A stretch of 64,000 bases of DNA from positions 1,857,810 to 1,921,809 of the forward strand of contig NZ_KK073876.1 of assembly GCF_000585415.1 (NCBI RefSeq), given 5' to 3'. The stretch is from Sphingomonas jaspsi DSM 18422. GTDB taxonomy: Bacteria; Pseudomonadota; Alphaproteobacteria; Sphingomonadales; Sphingomonadaceae. Under the pieces are notes generated by a model. It searched no databases, was not told the origin of the DNA, and saw only the letters and a list, made by a program, of their open reading frames with translations. The translations under genes and the position numbers were made by a program. This document shows, piece by piece, positions 24,840-35,532 of this stretch; position 1 is the first letter of the stretch; the number at the start of each line of letters is the position of its first letter.

Positions 24840-26086
24840 ACCGGCTGGTCGATGCTTTTCGGCGGCTCGCTGAAATAGCGCGGGCCGTTTGCGGTGATGT
24901 GGAAGCAGTCTTCGAGGCGAATGCCGAACTGGCCCGGGATGTAGATGCCGGGTTCGTTGGAAAAGCACATGCCGATGTCGAGCGGCGTCGTTTCGCCATG
25001 GACGAGGTTGACGGGCTCATGCCCTTCCATGCCGATGCCGTGGCCGGTGCGGTGCGACAGGCCGGGCAGCTTGTAACCCGGGCCGTAACCCCATGACGTG
25101 TAGGCAGCGCGGACGGCATCGTCGACGCTGCCCGCCGGGGCACCCACCTGCGCCGCCTTCATCGCGATCTTCTGGCCCATCGCCATCTGGTCCCACACCT
25201 TGCGCTGATGCGGCGTGGGGTCCGCGCCCCAGACGAAGCTGCGGGAAATGTCGGACTGGTAGCCGTGGACGGAGCAGCCGCAGTCGAACAGGACGTTGCT
25301 GCCCTTTGCCACGACCTGCGGCTTGTGGCTGCCATGGGGATAGGCGGTCGCTTCGCCGACTAGCACCAGCCCGCTGTCATAATCGCCCCCGAGCGCGCGA
25401 TGCGCTGCGCCGATCAACGCGTCGATGTCGCCGGGGCTCATGCCCGCCTTCACCCGCGGCCAGGCGTGGCGGAAGGCAGCAATGGTGATGTCTGAAGCCG
25501 CCTGCATCAGCGCGAGTTCCGCCGCCGTCTTGCGCATGCGCGTGGCGCGCACGACCGGATTGGCGCTGACGATGCGGGCGGCGGGCATTTGCCGGGACAG
25601 TCGATCCTGGATCCAGAAGCGGTTGGTTTCCTCCATGGCGATCGAATGGCCGTCGACCTTACGTTCGCGCAGGAAATCGGCGACCAGTTTCAGCGGCTCC
25701 TCGTCCTCGTTCCATGTGCGGATTTCGGCGGGGATGTTGAGGCTTTCGCTCACCGACGGCTTCTCGAAGAAGGGGGTGACGATGATCGGATCGCCCTCGA
25801 CCGGGATGACGGCAGCCGTGAGCCGTTCCGAGCGCCACCACTGGACGCCGGTGAGATAGTCGAGGCTCGGTCCGGCCTCGACCAGCACGGACCCGATGTT
25901 GTTCGCCGCCATCAGTTTGCGGACACGCGCCAGTCGGTCGAGCCGCTCCGCCGTGCCGATCGGTGGCGGCAACGTCATGGGCGTCAGGTCGCCCGCTTCG
26001 GCAATGGCGGCGCGGGCGATGCCGGTGAGGCTGACTGCGGTCATGGCGGCGGTTCCGGCGAGGAAATGACGGCGGGTTGCGTGCAT
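24836..26086 (-). CDS. M24 family metallopeptidase (Xaa-Pro aminopeptidase-like), exported
   Basis: A secreted or periplasmic aminopeptidase-like protein of 416 residues. The N-terminus has a twin-arginine type signal (ATRRHFLAGTAAMTAVSLTG). The C-terminal pita-bread domain carries the usual metal ligands: D residues in FDCGCSVHGYQSDISRSF, H in GHGIGMEGHE, E in FSNEPGIYI and E in RLEDCF. The N-terminal creatinase-like domain covers about residues 45-190. It is divergent from an MFS gene with about 73 bases between starts. A role in proline-peptide use is likely but not proven. Confidence 0.9.
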   Translation of the reverse strand: MHATRRHFLAGTAAMTAVSLTGIARAAIAEAGDLTPMTLPPPIGTAERLDRLARVRKLMAANNIGSVLVEAGPSLDYLTGVQWWRSERLTAAVIPVEGDPIIVTPFFEKPSVSESLNIPAEIRTWNEDEEPLKLVADFLRERKVDGHSIAMEETNRFWIQDRLSRQMPAARIVSANPVVRATRMRKTAAELALMQAASDITIAAFRHAWPRVKAGMSPGDIDALIGAAHRALGGDYDSGLVLVGEATAYPHGSHKPQVVAKGSNVLFDCGCSVHGYQSDISRSFVWGADPTPHQRKVWDQMAMGQKIAMKAAQVGAPAGSVDDAVRAAYTSWGYGPGYKLPGLSHRTGHGIGMEGHEPVNLVHGETTPLDIGMCFSNEPGIYIPGQFGIRLEDCFHITANGPRYFSEPPKSIDQPV

Positions 26087-26159
26087 GGCGATGGCCCCGT
26101 TGATCGAAAATGCGCCTCGCCTTGTTGCATGCCCCGCCTCGATAGGCCAGCAGGCGGAG

Positions 26160-27395
26160 ATGCACGCGCCCAATGCCCCGGCGACGCGGCTCGGCCCGCG
26201 CGAAATCATCGTCCTGCTCGCCGGACTAATGGCGCTCAACAGCTTCGCCATCGACGCGATGCTGCCTGCCCTGCCCGATATCGGTCGCGATTTGGGGATC
26301 AGCGAGGAAAATCGGCGGCAGCTGGTGATTGTCGCCTATATGTTCGGCTTCGGCTCTACCCAGCTGATTTGGGGACCGCTGGCCGACCGCTTCGGACGTA
26401 AACCGATCCTGCTCAGCGGAATGGCGCTCTACGTCGCCTTCGCCCTGCTGTGCGGCATGGCGACGAGCTTCGAGTTGCTGGTCGCCGCGCGCTTCGCGAT
26501 GGGCGCATCGTCGGCGGTGACGCGCGTGCTGGTGACCGCGATGGTCCGCGACCTGTTTGAAGGCGAGGAAATGGCGCGGATCATGAGCCTGACCTTCATG
26601 GTCTTCATGCTGATGCCGATGATCGCGCCGACGCTAGGCCAGGGCATTTTGCTGATCGGGACTTGGCGACTGATCTTCGCCTTCCTGGCCGGATGGGCAT
26701 TTGTGGCCGGGCTGTGGGCGATGTGGCGACTGCCCGAGACGCTCCACCCCGAATATCGGCGATCGCTTGATATTCGTGAAATCGGAAAGGCGGTGCGTCG
26801 CGCGCTGACCGATCGGCTGAGCCTCGGCTACACGCTGGCGATGACCGCGACGTTCGGCGCGCTGGTCGCCTATATCGCCACGATCCAGCAGATCATCGGT
26901 GAAACGTTCGGACGCCCGGACGCCATCGGCTGGACCTTCGCGGCGATTGCCGTGCCGATGGCGATCGGCAGCTTCACCAACGCCAGCATCGTCCGTCGCT
27001 TCGGCGTCCGCGCGGTCTCGCACTGGGGCACCGTCGCCTTCCTGTCGCTGGCGCTCATTCACGCCGGAGTCGCGACGTTCATCGGCGAATCGCTCATCGC
27101 CTTCGTCGTGATGCAGGCGCTGACCAACGGGATGCTCGCCTTTACCTCGGCCAATTTTTCGACCTTGGCGATGAGCCGGATGGCGGATGTCGCGGGGACG
27201 GCATCATCGGTACAGGGCGTGATGGGAACAGTGCTGGGTGCACTGCTCGGCCTGGTCATCGGCCAGGCTTACGACGGCAGCGAACGCCCGTTCCTGTGGG
27301 GCATGGCCGCCAGCGCGGCGTTGGCGCTTTTCATCCTGCTGGTCGTCGAACGCGGGCGGTTGTTCGCCCGGCCCGATCGCGCCGCCAGCGCCTGA
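26160..27395 (+). CDS. Bcr/CflA-type multidrug efflux MFS transporter
   Basis: A 411-residue, 12-helix major facilitator exporter. DAMLPALPDIGRDL at the first helix and GPLADRFGRKPIL in the first cytoplasmic loop are typical of the Bcr/CflA drug-efflux group. The ATG at 26160 gives the family start; an in-frame ATG at 26085 would overlap the divergent peptidase gene. A strong hairpin lies just downstream. Substrates (for example chloramphenicol or bicyclomycin in relatives) are not assigned. Confidence 0.87.
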   Translation: MHAPNAPATRLGPREIIVLLAGLMALNSFAIDAMLPALPDIGRDLGISEENRRQLVIVAYMFGFGSTQLIWGPLADRFGRKPILLSGMALYVAFALLCGMATSFELLVAARFAMGASSAVTRVLVTAMVRDLFEGEEMARIMSLTFMVFMLMPMIAPTLGQGILLIGTWRLIFAFLAGWAFVAGLWAMWRLPETLHPEYRRSLDIREIGKAVRRALTDRLSLGYTLAMTATFGALVAYIATIQQIIGETFGRPDAIGWTFAAIAVPMAIGSFTNASIVRRFGVRAVSHWGTVAFLSLALIHAGVATFIGESLIAFVVMQALTNGMLAFTSANFSTLAMSRMADVAGTASSVQGVMGTVLGALLGLVIGQAYDGSERPFLWGMAASAALALFILLVVERGRLFARPDRAASA

Positions 27396-27410
27396 CCTTC
27401 ACGCGCGACC

Positions 27411-27441
27411 AAAGAAAAGGGGCGCCGGAGAACCGGCGCCC
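27411..27441 (-). terminator. Rho-independent terminator of recA
   Basis: GGGCGCCGG (27433-27441 complement) and CCGGCGCCC (27420-27428 complement) form a perfect 9-bp stem with a 4-nt loop, followed on the minus strand by CTTTTCTTT. It lies 27 bases past the recA stop and may also act for the convergent MFS gene. Confidence 0.85.
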
Positions 27442-27467
27442 GCTGGGGAGTGATCGAAGACGAAGAT

Positions 27468-28544
<1,077 letters not shown>

Positions 28545-28619
28545 GGTCCTGTTCCCTTCGTCAATCGGGAGCCGAGCTTCCCCCTTGAATGACCAAGGCG
28601 TATCCTATTTGTTCCATGA

Positions 28620-28634
28620 GAACAAGAGGAGAAC
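28620..28634 (-). promoter_or_regulatory. LexA (SOS) box upstream of recA
   Basis: GAACAAGAGGAGAAC on the plus strand is GAAC-N7-GAAC; read on the recA strand it is GTTC-N7-GTTC, the direct-repeat SOS box of alphaproteobacteria. It overlaps a TGTTC-CATGA-GAACA palindrome at 28610-28624. It lies 76-90 bases before the recA ATG, a usual distance for a promoter operator. Confidence 0.8.
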
Positions 28635-28646
28635 TTCTGCGAAATT

Positions 28647-29012
28647 TCAGGCGGCCGCGCCATCCAGGACTTCGGCGATCTTCGCGCTGACACGGTCGAT
28701 CGTATAGGGCTTGTCGATCATCGGCGAATCGACGAATTCGGCCGGCGGGCGATCGACGAAGCCGCCGCTGGCCAGGATGAAGCTGATCCCCTGCTCCTTG
28801 AGCGCCGTGGCTACCGGCCACACGCTGTCGCCCTTCAAATTGACATCGAGAATCGCGAGGTCGAATCCACCCTGCTGCGCGTGCGCGCAGGCCGACGGCA
28901 CGTCTTCGCAGATCGCAACCACCTCATGACCCAGCGACGAGAGGAAGTCCTCCAGCATCATCGCAATCAGCGGTTCGTCCTCGACGACCAAAATTTTACG
29001 CGGGCTACCCAT
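28647..29012 (-). CDS. Single-domain response regulator downstream of cckA
   Basis: A 121-residue stand-alone receiver with no output domain. The acidic pocket (VVEDEP near residue 10), phosphoacceptor D56 (LAILDVNLKG) and the K in MIDKPYT are present. The INLKG-type D-x-N-L-x-G motif and FxxP-lacking C-terminus are like the FATGUY-type or CheY-like regulators found next to histidine kinases in alphaproteobacteria. It follows cckA by 38 bases and may share its transcript. Its partner kinase is unknown. Confidence 0.85.
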   Translation of the reverse strand: MGSPRKILVVEDEPLIAMMLEDFLSSLGHEVVAICEDVPSACAHAQQGGFDLAILDVNLKGDSVWPVATALKEQGISFILASGGFVDRPPAEFVDSPMIDKPYTIDRVSAKIAEVLDGAAA

Positions 29013-29050
29013 GGCGACTGAATAAGCGCACGCGTTAAACCTGTGAAGAA

Positions 29051-31429
29051 TTATTTCGCAGCGAGAACCTTCCGTACCGCTTCGGCCAATTCCTGCACCG
29101 AAAAGGGCTTGGGAAGGAAGGCGACGTTGGCGATGTCTATCGACTTGCGCAGCTGTTCCTCGGCATAGCCGGACATGAACAGGATCGGGATGTCAGGACG
29201 GGTCTTGCGCGCTTCGCGAACCATCGTCGGGCCATCCATCAGCGGCATGACCACGTCCGAAATCATCAGCGCGATCTCGTCGCCGCGGTCGATGACCTCA
29301 AGCGCTTCCTCGCCATTGGTGGCCGTCAGCACGGTATAGCCGTGCCGGGTGAGTGCCCGTTCGGCGACCGTTCGCACCATCGGCTCATCCTCGACCAGCA
29401 AAATGGTGCCGGTGCCCCACAGCTCGTTTTCGGGTTCCGGTACCCGGGCCTTGGGCGCTCTGGCCTCGGGATCCTCCTCGACGCGGTGGACCGGCAGGTA
29501 GATGGTAAAGCGCGTGCCGTCCCCCACCTTGCTGTCGGCGAAGATGTAGCCGCCGGACTGTTTGACGATGCCGTAGACGGTGGAGAGCCCGAGACCCGTT
29601 CCCTTGCCCACCTCCTTGGTGGTGAAGAATGGCTCGAACACCTTGCCGAGGATGCTGGGCGGGATGCCGCTTCCGGTGTCGCTGATCGAGATGGCGGAAT
29701 AATCGGCCACGGGCAGGATTTCGCTGCCGAGGTCGGCAACCTGTTCGGCGCGAACCGCATAGGTGTGGATGGTCAGCGTGCCGCCGCCCTTTGCGGCCAT
29801 GGCGTCGCGGGCATTGACGGCAAGGTTGACGATCACCTGTTCGAGCTGGCCCGGGTCGGCGCGGACCGAGCCGAGATCGCGCCCGTGCTTGACCACCAGT
29901 TCGACGGTCTCGCCGAGCAGGCGCTTCAGCAGGTGCGACACTTCGCTGACCACGTCGGGCAGCTGCAGCACCTGCGGCCGCAGCGTCTGCTGGCGCGAGA
30001 AGGCCAGCAGCTGGCGGGTCAGGCCGGCCGCACGGTTCGAGTTGGACTTGATCTGCTGGATATCGTCATAGTCGCTGTCGCCCGGCGTATGGCGCATCAG
30101 CATCAGGTCGCAATGGCCGATGATGGCGGTCAGGATGTTGTTGAAGTCGTGCGCGACGCCGCCGGCCAGCTGGCCCACGGCCTGCATCTTGGTCGCCTGC
30201 GCGATCTGCCGCTTGAGCTTGGCTTCCTCGCTATTGTCCTTGAGCAGGAGCAGCACGGCCGCTTCGCCGAGACCGCGCAGTCCGGCGACGGTCAGTGCCA
30301 CCGGTTCGCCAGGTTGATGTTTCAGTCGCACCGGCAAATCGGCCGAGGTCGCGGGTCCGCGAACGCTGCGGCGAACAGAATCCGCGACGGCGGCCTTGTC
30401 TTCCTTGACGACCAGGTCGCCGGGGTATGACGGCATATCGCCGCCCCCAATTCCGCCGGCCGTCCGGAAGGTCTTGTTCATGGTCAGGAAGCGCCCGTCT
30501 CGGTCGACCAGCGCCAGCCCGATCGGCAGCATTTCCAGCAGCACCTGGACGTTGGAGGAGGTCGCGACCCCCGCGCCTTCCTGCGCCTCAAACAGCAACA
30601 GCGTGCCCGCGCCGGCGTCGGCTGCGGGATCGAGCGGGACGTGGACGCCGCGCAGCGCCCTTGCGCCCTCCCCTTCCGAAAGCAGTCGCAACGTGCCGTC
30701 TTCATTGGTCGCGACCATATCGGTAAAGCGCGGCGGTTCGGATCCCGGCCGGATATGGCCGAGTGCCCGGTCCGCGAATAGCTTGTTCGCCGCCAGCAGG
30801 CGCCCCTCGCCGTCGATCAGCACCGCCAGCACGCCAGCTGCCGCCAGCCGCTCGCCGGTCGCACCGGCGACGCGCTGGGCCGCGATCGTCAGGAAATCGG
30901 GCTGGTCGGCTTCGTCGAACCGCCACAGCAGCATGTCGCCGCGGGCGCCCGACCGTCGTACCCGGACGCGAAAACTCTTGCCGCCATGGTCCCAGCCGTC
31001 GCTGTCCGCTTCGCCGTCACGCCACGCATCGTCGCGCAGCCGCTCGATCGCCTGGCCGCCGGTCGCCGCGACCGCCTCGTCGCCGAATGCGGCGCGATAG
31101 GCAGGATTGACCGACAGCAGGACGCCCAGCCGATCGGTCAGGGCGGTCGCCGCATCGGCCATTCCGATCGACGCGCCGATCAGCGACAGGTCGGGAAGAT
31201 AGACGGTCTCCGTCTCGACCGCCTTGGTGCCGCGCCGGTCGATGACGAACGCCGCGACCAGCATCGCCACGAACCCGGCGACGAACAGGCCGCCGTAGAT
31301 CGGTTCACCAAGGATGAAGAAGAGCACTGCCCCGCTTGCCGCGGCCGCCGCGACCAGCGCCGGCACCAGCCAGCGCCAGCCCTTGTCGAGCGGCTCTTGG
31401 TCAAGCGAGGTCAGTTGCTCGTACAGCAC
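29051..31429 (-). CDS. cckA: Cell-cycle hybrid histidine kinase CckA
   Basis: The membrane kinase that starts the CckA-ChpT-CtrA relay; 792 residues. Two transmembrane helices lie at about 20-40 and 45-64, then PAS-like regions to about 400. The dimerisation domain has phosphorylatable H427 in LAGGVAHDFNNILTAI, a CckA hallmark. The ATPase domain follows (NLAVNARDAM, GTGLGLSTVYGIVKQ). A C-terminal receiver at about 675-792 has D725 in LMISDVVMP. The start is GTG at 31429, only 3 bases after the M13 peptidase stop, with AAGGA abutting it, so the exact start is uncertain. Confidence 0.95.
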   Translation of the reverse strand: MLYEQLTSLDQEPLDKGWRWLVPALVAAAAASGAVLFFILGEPIYGGLFVAGFVAMLVAAFVIDRRGTKAVETETVYLPDLSLIGASIGMADAATALTDRLGVLLSVNPAYRAAFGDEAVAATGGQAIERLRDDAWRDGEADSDGWDHGGKSFRVRVRRSGARGDMLLWRFDEADQPDFLTIAAQRVAGATGERLAAAGVLAVLIDGEGRLLAANKLFADRALGHIRPGSEPPRFTDMVATNEDGTLRLLSEGEGARALRGVHVPLDPAADAGAGTLLLFEAQEGAGVATSSNVQVLLEMLPIGLALVDRDGRFLTMNKTFRTAGGIGGGDMPSYPGDLVVKEDKAAVADSVRRSVRGPATSADLPVRLKHQPGEPVALTVAGLRGLGEAAVLLLLKDNSEEAKLKRQIAQATKMQAVGQLAGGVAHDFNNILTAIIGHCDLMLMRHTPGDSDYDDIQQIKSNSNRAAGLTRQLLAFSRQQTLRPQVLQLPDVVSEVSHLLKRLLGETVELVVKHGRDLGSVRADPGQLEQVIVNLAVNARDAMAAKGGGTLTIHTYAVRAEQVADLGSEILPVADYSAISISDTGSGIPPSILGKVFEPFFTTKEVGKGTGLGLSTVYGIVKQSGGYIFADSKVGDGTRFTIYLPVHRVEEDPEARAPKARVPEPENELWGTGTILLVEDEPMVRTVAERALTRHGYTVLTATNGEEALEVIDRGDEIALMISDVVMPLMDGPTMVREARKTRPDIPILFMSGYAEEQLRKSIDIANVAFLPKPFSVQELAEAVRKVLAAK

Positions 31430-31432
31430 TCC

Positions 31433-33493
31433 TTACCAGATACGCACCCGCTGCGTCGGCGCAAGATAAAGCTTCTGGCCGGGCTCGACGTTGTACGCCT
31501 TGTACCACTGGTCGAAGTTGCGGACGACCGACACGCGCTGTTCGGACGGCGAGTGCGGATCGGTCAGCAGGCGCTGGCGAAGATTGGCTTCGCGATAATT
31601 GCGCCGCCAGACCTGCGCCCAGCCGAGGTAGAAGCGCTGGTCGCCGGTCGTGCCGTCGATCACCGGCGCAGGCTGGCCGCCGAGCGAATGGACATAGGCG
31701 TCATAGGCTGCCGATAGGCCCGCAAGATCGCCGATGTTTTCGCCCATGGTGAAAGCGCCGTTGACGTGCGCACCCGGGAACACTTCGTAGGCGTCATATT
31801 GCGCGCCGAGCGCCTTGGTCGCTTCCTGGAACGCCTTCACATCTTCCGGCGTCCACCAGTCGCTGAGACGGCCGTATTCGTCATATTTCGAACCCTGGTC
31901 GTCGAAGTGGTGGCTGATTTCGTGGCCGATGACCGCGCCGATGCCGCCATAGTTGATCGCCGGGTCGGCATTGGGGTCGAAGAAGGGCGGCTGGAGGATC
32001 GCAGCTGGGAAGACGATCTCGTGCATGCCGAAGTTGGCGTATGCGTTGATCGTCATCGGGGTCATGCCCCATTCCCAGCGACGGATCGGCCCGCCGAGGC
32101 GGCTGACGCTGTCCTCATGGCCCCATTCGGCCGCCCGCATCGCGTTGCCCAGCGGATCGCCGCCGACGATGTTCAGCGCCGAATAGTTGTGCCACTGGTC
32201 GGGATAGCCGATCTTGGTCACGAAATTGGCCAGCTTGGCGCGGGCGCGAACCTTGGTTTCCGGCTTCATCCAGGTCAGCTGGTCGATACGGCGGCCCATC
32301 GCCGCCACGACATTCTTCACCAGCGCGTCAGCTGCCGCCTTGGTTTCCGGCGGATAATAACGCTGGACGTAGATCTTGCTGACGTCATCGGCCAGCGCAC
32401 CGACGGTGAAGTTGACCGCACGCTTCCAGCGGGCTTCCTGCTGCGGCGTCCCCGACAGCGCGGTGCCGTAGAAGCTGAACGATTCCGCGTCGAACTTCGA
32501 CGGCAGGACCGACGCATATTGGTCGAGCGAGCGGACCAGCAACTGATCCTTGAGCACGCCCAGCGGGGCCGCCTTGACCAGCTTGGCGATCCCGGTGATC
32601 GCCGACGGCTGCGCCACGTTCACCTCGGGCGCATTGATGCCCATGACCTTCAGCATGGTCGCGAAGTCATAACCAGGCGCCGACTGCTGCAGCTTGGCGA
32701 AGGACATAAGGTTGTAGGTCTTGGTCGCGTCGCGGCTGTCGACCTTGTTCCAATGCGCCTTCGCAATGCCGGTTTCGAAGTCGAGGATCGCCTTGGCACG
32801 GGCAGCCGCATTTGCCTCGCCCGCGAGCGTCAGGACGTTGGTCAGGTGTTGCAGATACTTGCCGCGCACATCGACGATCTTCGGATCGGTCGACAGATAA
32901 TAGTCGCGGTCGGGCATGCCGATGCCCGATTGGAACAGGCCGGTTACATAGCGGTCCGGATTCTTGTCGTCCTGACCGACATAGAAGCCGAACGGCGAGC
33001 CGATGCCGATGCGGTCGGCGCGGCCGTAAAGGTCGGCGAGGCCGGCCTTGCTCTTGAGCCCGCGCACCTGGCTCAGCCAGGGTTCGAACGGCGCGAGGCC
33101 CTTGGCGTCGATCGACGCGGTGTCGAGGTAGCTGTTGTAGGCGAGGCCGATCTTGCTCGACGGGTCTTTGGCCATGTCCTCGATGATGGTGCGGGTCCGC
33201 TCCTTCGACAGGTCGTCGAGGACGGTGAACATGCCGTAGTTGGACTTGTCCGCGGGGATCGCAGTTTCCTTGGCCCAGGTGCCGTTGGCATATTGATAGA
33301 AATTGTCGCCAGGGCTGACGCTGGCGTCCATGCCGGCCTTGTCGAAGCCGAAGGTGCCGTACGTCGGCTTGGGGGCTTCGGGCGCCGGGGCGGGCGCTTC
33401 GGCGACGGCCGGTGCGACCGGCTCGGGCGCCGGGCTGGTGGCGCAGCCCGCCAGCATCGTGGTCGCAGCAAGAAGGCTCAGATATTTCCGCAT
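31433..33493 (-). CDS. M13 family zinc metallopeptidase (neprilysin/PepO-like), lipoprotein
   Basis: A 686-residue exported oligopeptidase. The lipobox is LLAATTMLAGC with the lipidated C17, followed by a Pro/Ala-rich linker to about residue 43. The zinc site HEISH is at 524-528, the third ligand lies in ENIGDLAGL, and NAYANFGMHEIVFPAAILQ is the M13 substrate-binding block. It is anchored in the envelope, probably the outer membrane or periplasm. It sits between a DUF2062 gene and cckA in a leftward operon; a functional link to CckA is not implied by sequence. Confidence 0.93.
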   Translation of the reverse strand: MRKYLSLLAATTMLAGCATSPAPEPVAPAVAEAPAPAPEAPKPTYGTFGFDKAGMDASVSPGDNFYQYANGTWAKETAIPADKSNYGMFTVLDDLSKERTRTIIEDMAKDPSSKIGLAYNSYLDTASIDAKGLAPFEPWLSQVRGLKSKAGLADLYGRADRIGIGSPFGFYVGQDDKNPDRYVTGLFQSGIGMPDRDYYLSTDPKIVDVRGKYLQHLTNVLTLAGEANAAARAKAILDFETGIAKAHWNKVDSRDATKTYNLMSFAKLQQSAPGYDFATMLKVMGINAPEVNVAQPSAITGIAKLVKAAPLGVLKDQLLVRSLDQYASVLPSKFDAESFSFYGTALSGTPQQEARWKRAVNFTVGALADDVSKIYVQRYYPPETKAAADALVKNVVAAMGRRIDQLTWMKPETKVRARAKLANFVTKIGYPDQWHNYSALNIVGGDPLGNAMRAAEWGHEDSVSRLGGPIRRWEWGMTPMTINAYANFGMHEIVFPAAILQPPFFDPNADPAINYGGIGAVIGHEISHHFDDQGSKYDEYGRLSDWWTPEDVKAFQEATKALGAQYDAYEVFPGAHVNGAFTMGENIGDLAGLSAAYDAYVHSLGGQPAPVIDGTTGDQRFYLGWAQVWRRNYREANLRQRLLTDPHSPSEQRVSVVRNFDQWYKAYNVEPGQKLYLAPTQRVRIW

Positions 33494-33532
33494 ATTGTCA
33501 TCTCCCCTGACAAGAAACTGGGACGTAATTTT

Positions 33533-34090
33533 TCAGTCCACGCGCCCGTAGCGCTGACGCCATTTGCGGCCGACCCACCAGCGCCATCCGACAAGCGACA
33601 CGATATAGCCGACCAACGCCAGCCCGAGCCCGATCATGAACAGACCGCTGACCAGCGCTGGCGCTGCGTCGGACAGCAACCAGCCCAGCCATGCGCCGAT
33701 GCTGGCGTGGCTCTCGCTCAGCCGGGCGTAGGCGTCGAGGTCGGCATGGAAGCCCATGCGGTTGCCGATACCGATGGCGGCGATCAGAAAGAATGGCGTC
33801 GTCGCCGGGTTGGACAGGAACGTCATGGCGGCGGCGATCGGGATGTTGCCGCGCATCGGCATGCACAGCAGCGCAGCGCCGACGATCTGCAGCCCCGGGA
33901 TCATCAGAAAAATGCCGACGAACAGGCCCGCGAATACGCCGCGCGGCACGGACCGGCGCGTGAAGCGCCACAGGTCGGATCGACGCACCCGATGGCCGAA
34001 CGGGCGCAGCCAGCGGCTTTCCATCACCTCCTCGCGCGTCGGCGCGTGGCGGTCCATGAACCGGGTCCAGAAATTCGCTTCTTTAGCCAT
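33533..34090 (-). CDS. DUF2062 membrane protein
   Basis: A 185-residue membrane protein of unknown function with a DUF2062 domain. [16 protein letters not shown] and the following [36 protein letters not shown] (two adjoining blocks) are characteristic. About three hydrophobic segments are visible. The start overlaps the smpB stop by 8 bases, so it is coupled to smpB. Basic C-terminus. Confidence 0.87.
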   Translation of the reverse strand: MAKEANFWTRFMDRHAPTREEVMESRWLRPFGHRVRRSDLWRFTRRSVPRGVFAGLFVGIFLMIPGLQIVGAALLCMPMRGNIPIAAAMTFLSNPATTPFFLIAAIGIGNRMGFHADLDAYARLSESHASIGAWLGWLLSDAAPALVSGLFMIGLGLALVGYIVSLVGWRWWVGRKWRQRYGRVD

Positions 34091-34565
34091 GCTGTCTCAA
34101 GAGGCGGCCCTGTTCCCGCTTCCAATCCCTTTCCTTGATGCTTTCGCGCTTGTCGTGCGCCTTCTTGCCCTTGGCCAGCGCCAGTTCGACCTTCGCCTTA
34201 CCCGCCCCGTTAAAGTAAATCGACAAGGGAATGAGGGTGAGACCCTGGCGGGTGATAGCGCCCTGCAGCTTGGAAATTTCGCGCTTCTTAAGCAGCAGCC
34301 GCCGCTTGCGCCGCGGCTCGTGGTTCATCCAGCTGCCCTTGGCATATTGCGGGATGTTGGAATTGACGAGGAACACCTCCTCGTCCTCGACCATCGCATA
34401 GCTTTCGGCGATCGATCCTTCGCCGGTGCGAAGCGATTTCACCTCGGTGCCCTGAAGCTCGATCCCCACTTCGAACTTTTCCTCGACGAAATATTCGTAA
34501 TAGGCGCGCCGGTTGTCGGCGACGACCTTCACCTTGTCGAACGTCTTGATCGCGCCCTTGCTCAC
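34083..34565 (-). CDS. smpB: SsrA-binding protein SmpB
   Basis: Binds tmRNA and delivers it to stalled ribosomes for trans-translation; 160 residues. Family signatures are [26 protein letters not shown] near the N-terminus and the basic C-terminal tail [18 protein letters not shown], which enters the mRNA channel. It lies 7 bases after dapA and overlaps the DUF2062 gene. No ssrA gene is seen in the window. Confidence 0.96.
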   Translation of the reverse strand: MSKGAIKTFDKVKVVADNRRAYYEYFVEEKFEVGIELQGTEVKSLRTGEGSIAESYAMVEDEEVFLVNSNIPQYAKGSWMNHEPRRKRRLLLKKREISKLQGAITRQGLTLIPLSIYFNGAGKAKVELALAKGKKAHDKRESIKERDWKREQGRLLRQHG

Positions 34566-34572
34566 GTCGGCC

Positions 34573-35448
34573 TCAGATCAGCCCGGCATGGGCTAGCGCG
34601 GCGTCGATCGTCCGCTTTGCCGCCTCGGACGGCCCGACCAGCGGGAGGCGCAGGTCGGTGGGAAAAAACGGGCGCAACCGGTTGAGCGCATATTTTGCCG
34701 GTCCCGGGGATGAATCGGCGAACATCGCCATGTGCAGCGGATAGAGCCGGTCCTGCAACTCGATCGCCTCTTCCATCCGGCCTTCGCGCATCGCACGCTG
34801 GAAATCGGCACAGAGCCGCGGCGCAACATTGGCCGTAACCGAGATACACCCGACACCGCCCATGGCGTTGAACCCCAGTGCGCTATTGTCCTCGCCCGAC
34901 AACTGGCAAAAGTCGGGACCGCAGGCGAGGCGCTGGGCCGTCACGCGGCCAAGATCGCCGGTCGCATCCTTGATCCCGACAATAGTCGGCAATTTCGCGA
35001 GCTCGCCGAGCGTGGCGACGTCGATGCTGACCACGGTCCGTCCCGGCACGTTGTAAACGACGATCGGCAGGTCGGTCTCATTTGCGATTGCGGTGAAGTG
35101 CGCCATCAAGCCGGCCTGGCTGGGCTTGTTGTAGTAAGGCACGACGACCAGGGCGGCAGCCGCCCCGGCGGCCTTGGCGGCGTGAACGTGGGCGATGGCG
35201 GTGGCGGTGTCGTTTGACCCGCATCCGGCGATCACCGGGACGCGACCGGCTGCCGCTTCGACCGCGACCGCGAACAGGCGGTGCTGCTCGTCGCTGCTCA
35301 GCGTCGCGACTTCGCCCGTGGTGCCGCAAGGAACGATCGCATCGGTCCCTTCCTGGATCTGCCAGTCGATGAAATCGCGGAATATCGCTTCATCGACTCG
35401 GTTCGCCGCAAATGGCGTCACCAGCGCGGGTATCGAGCCAAAAAACAT
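34573..35448 (-). CDS. dapA: 4-hydroxy-tetrahydrodipicolinate synthase DapA
   Basis: Condenses pyruvate with aspartate semialdehyde, the first step of the lysine and diaminopimelate branch; 291 residues. The Schiff-base lysine is K160 in GIKDATGDL. The Y132 region (VVYNVPGR) and the GTTGE motif at 42-46 are also present. It is first in a leftward run dapA-smpB-DUF2062-M13-cckA and divergent from the transglycosylase gene, with 84 bases between starts. Confidence 0.96.
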   Translation of the reverse strand: MFFGSIPALVTPFAANRVDEAIFRDFIDWQIQEGTDAIVPCGTTGEVATLSSDEQHRLFAVAVEAAAGRVPVIAGCGSNDTATAIAHVHAAKAAGAAAALVVVPYYNKPSQAGLMAHFTAIANETDLPIVVYNVPGRTVVSIDVATLGELAKLPTIVGIKDATGDLGRVTAQRLACGPDFCQLSGEDNSALGFNAMGGVGCISVTANVAPRLCADFQRAMREGRMEEAIELQDRLYPLHMAMFADSSPGPAKYALNRLRPFFPTDLRLPLVGPSEAAKRTIDAALAHAGLI

Positions 35449-35532
35449 GTTCTATTCCTTCCCGGGAACCCGACCGCCAGCTTTTCTATTGGGATCGGGC
35501 GATGTTCAGGTGCTGATAAGGACTGGGGTGGC

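Noticed and set aside
23412..24968. Upstream part of the 783-codon minus-strand frame that continues into the HAD gene
   Set aside because: It is antisense to the symporter gene; the HAD family start is at 23411.
31766..34138. 790-codon plus-strand open frame
   Set aside because: It is antisense to the M13 peptidase and DUF2062 genes and shows no recognisable motif.
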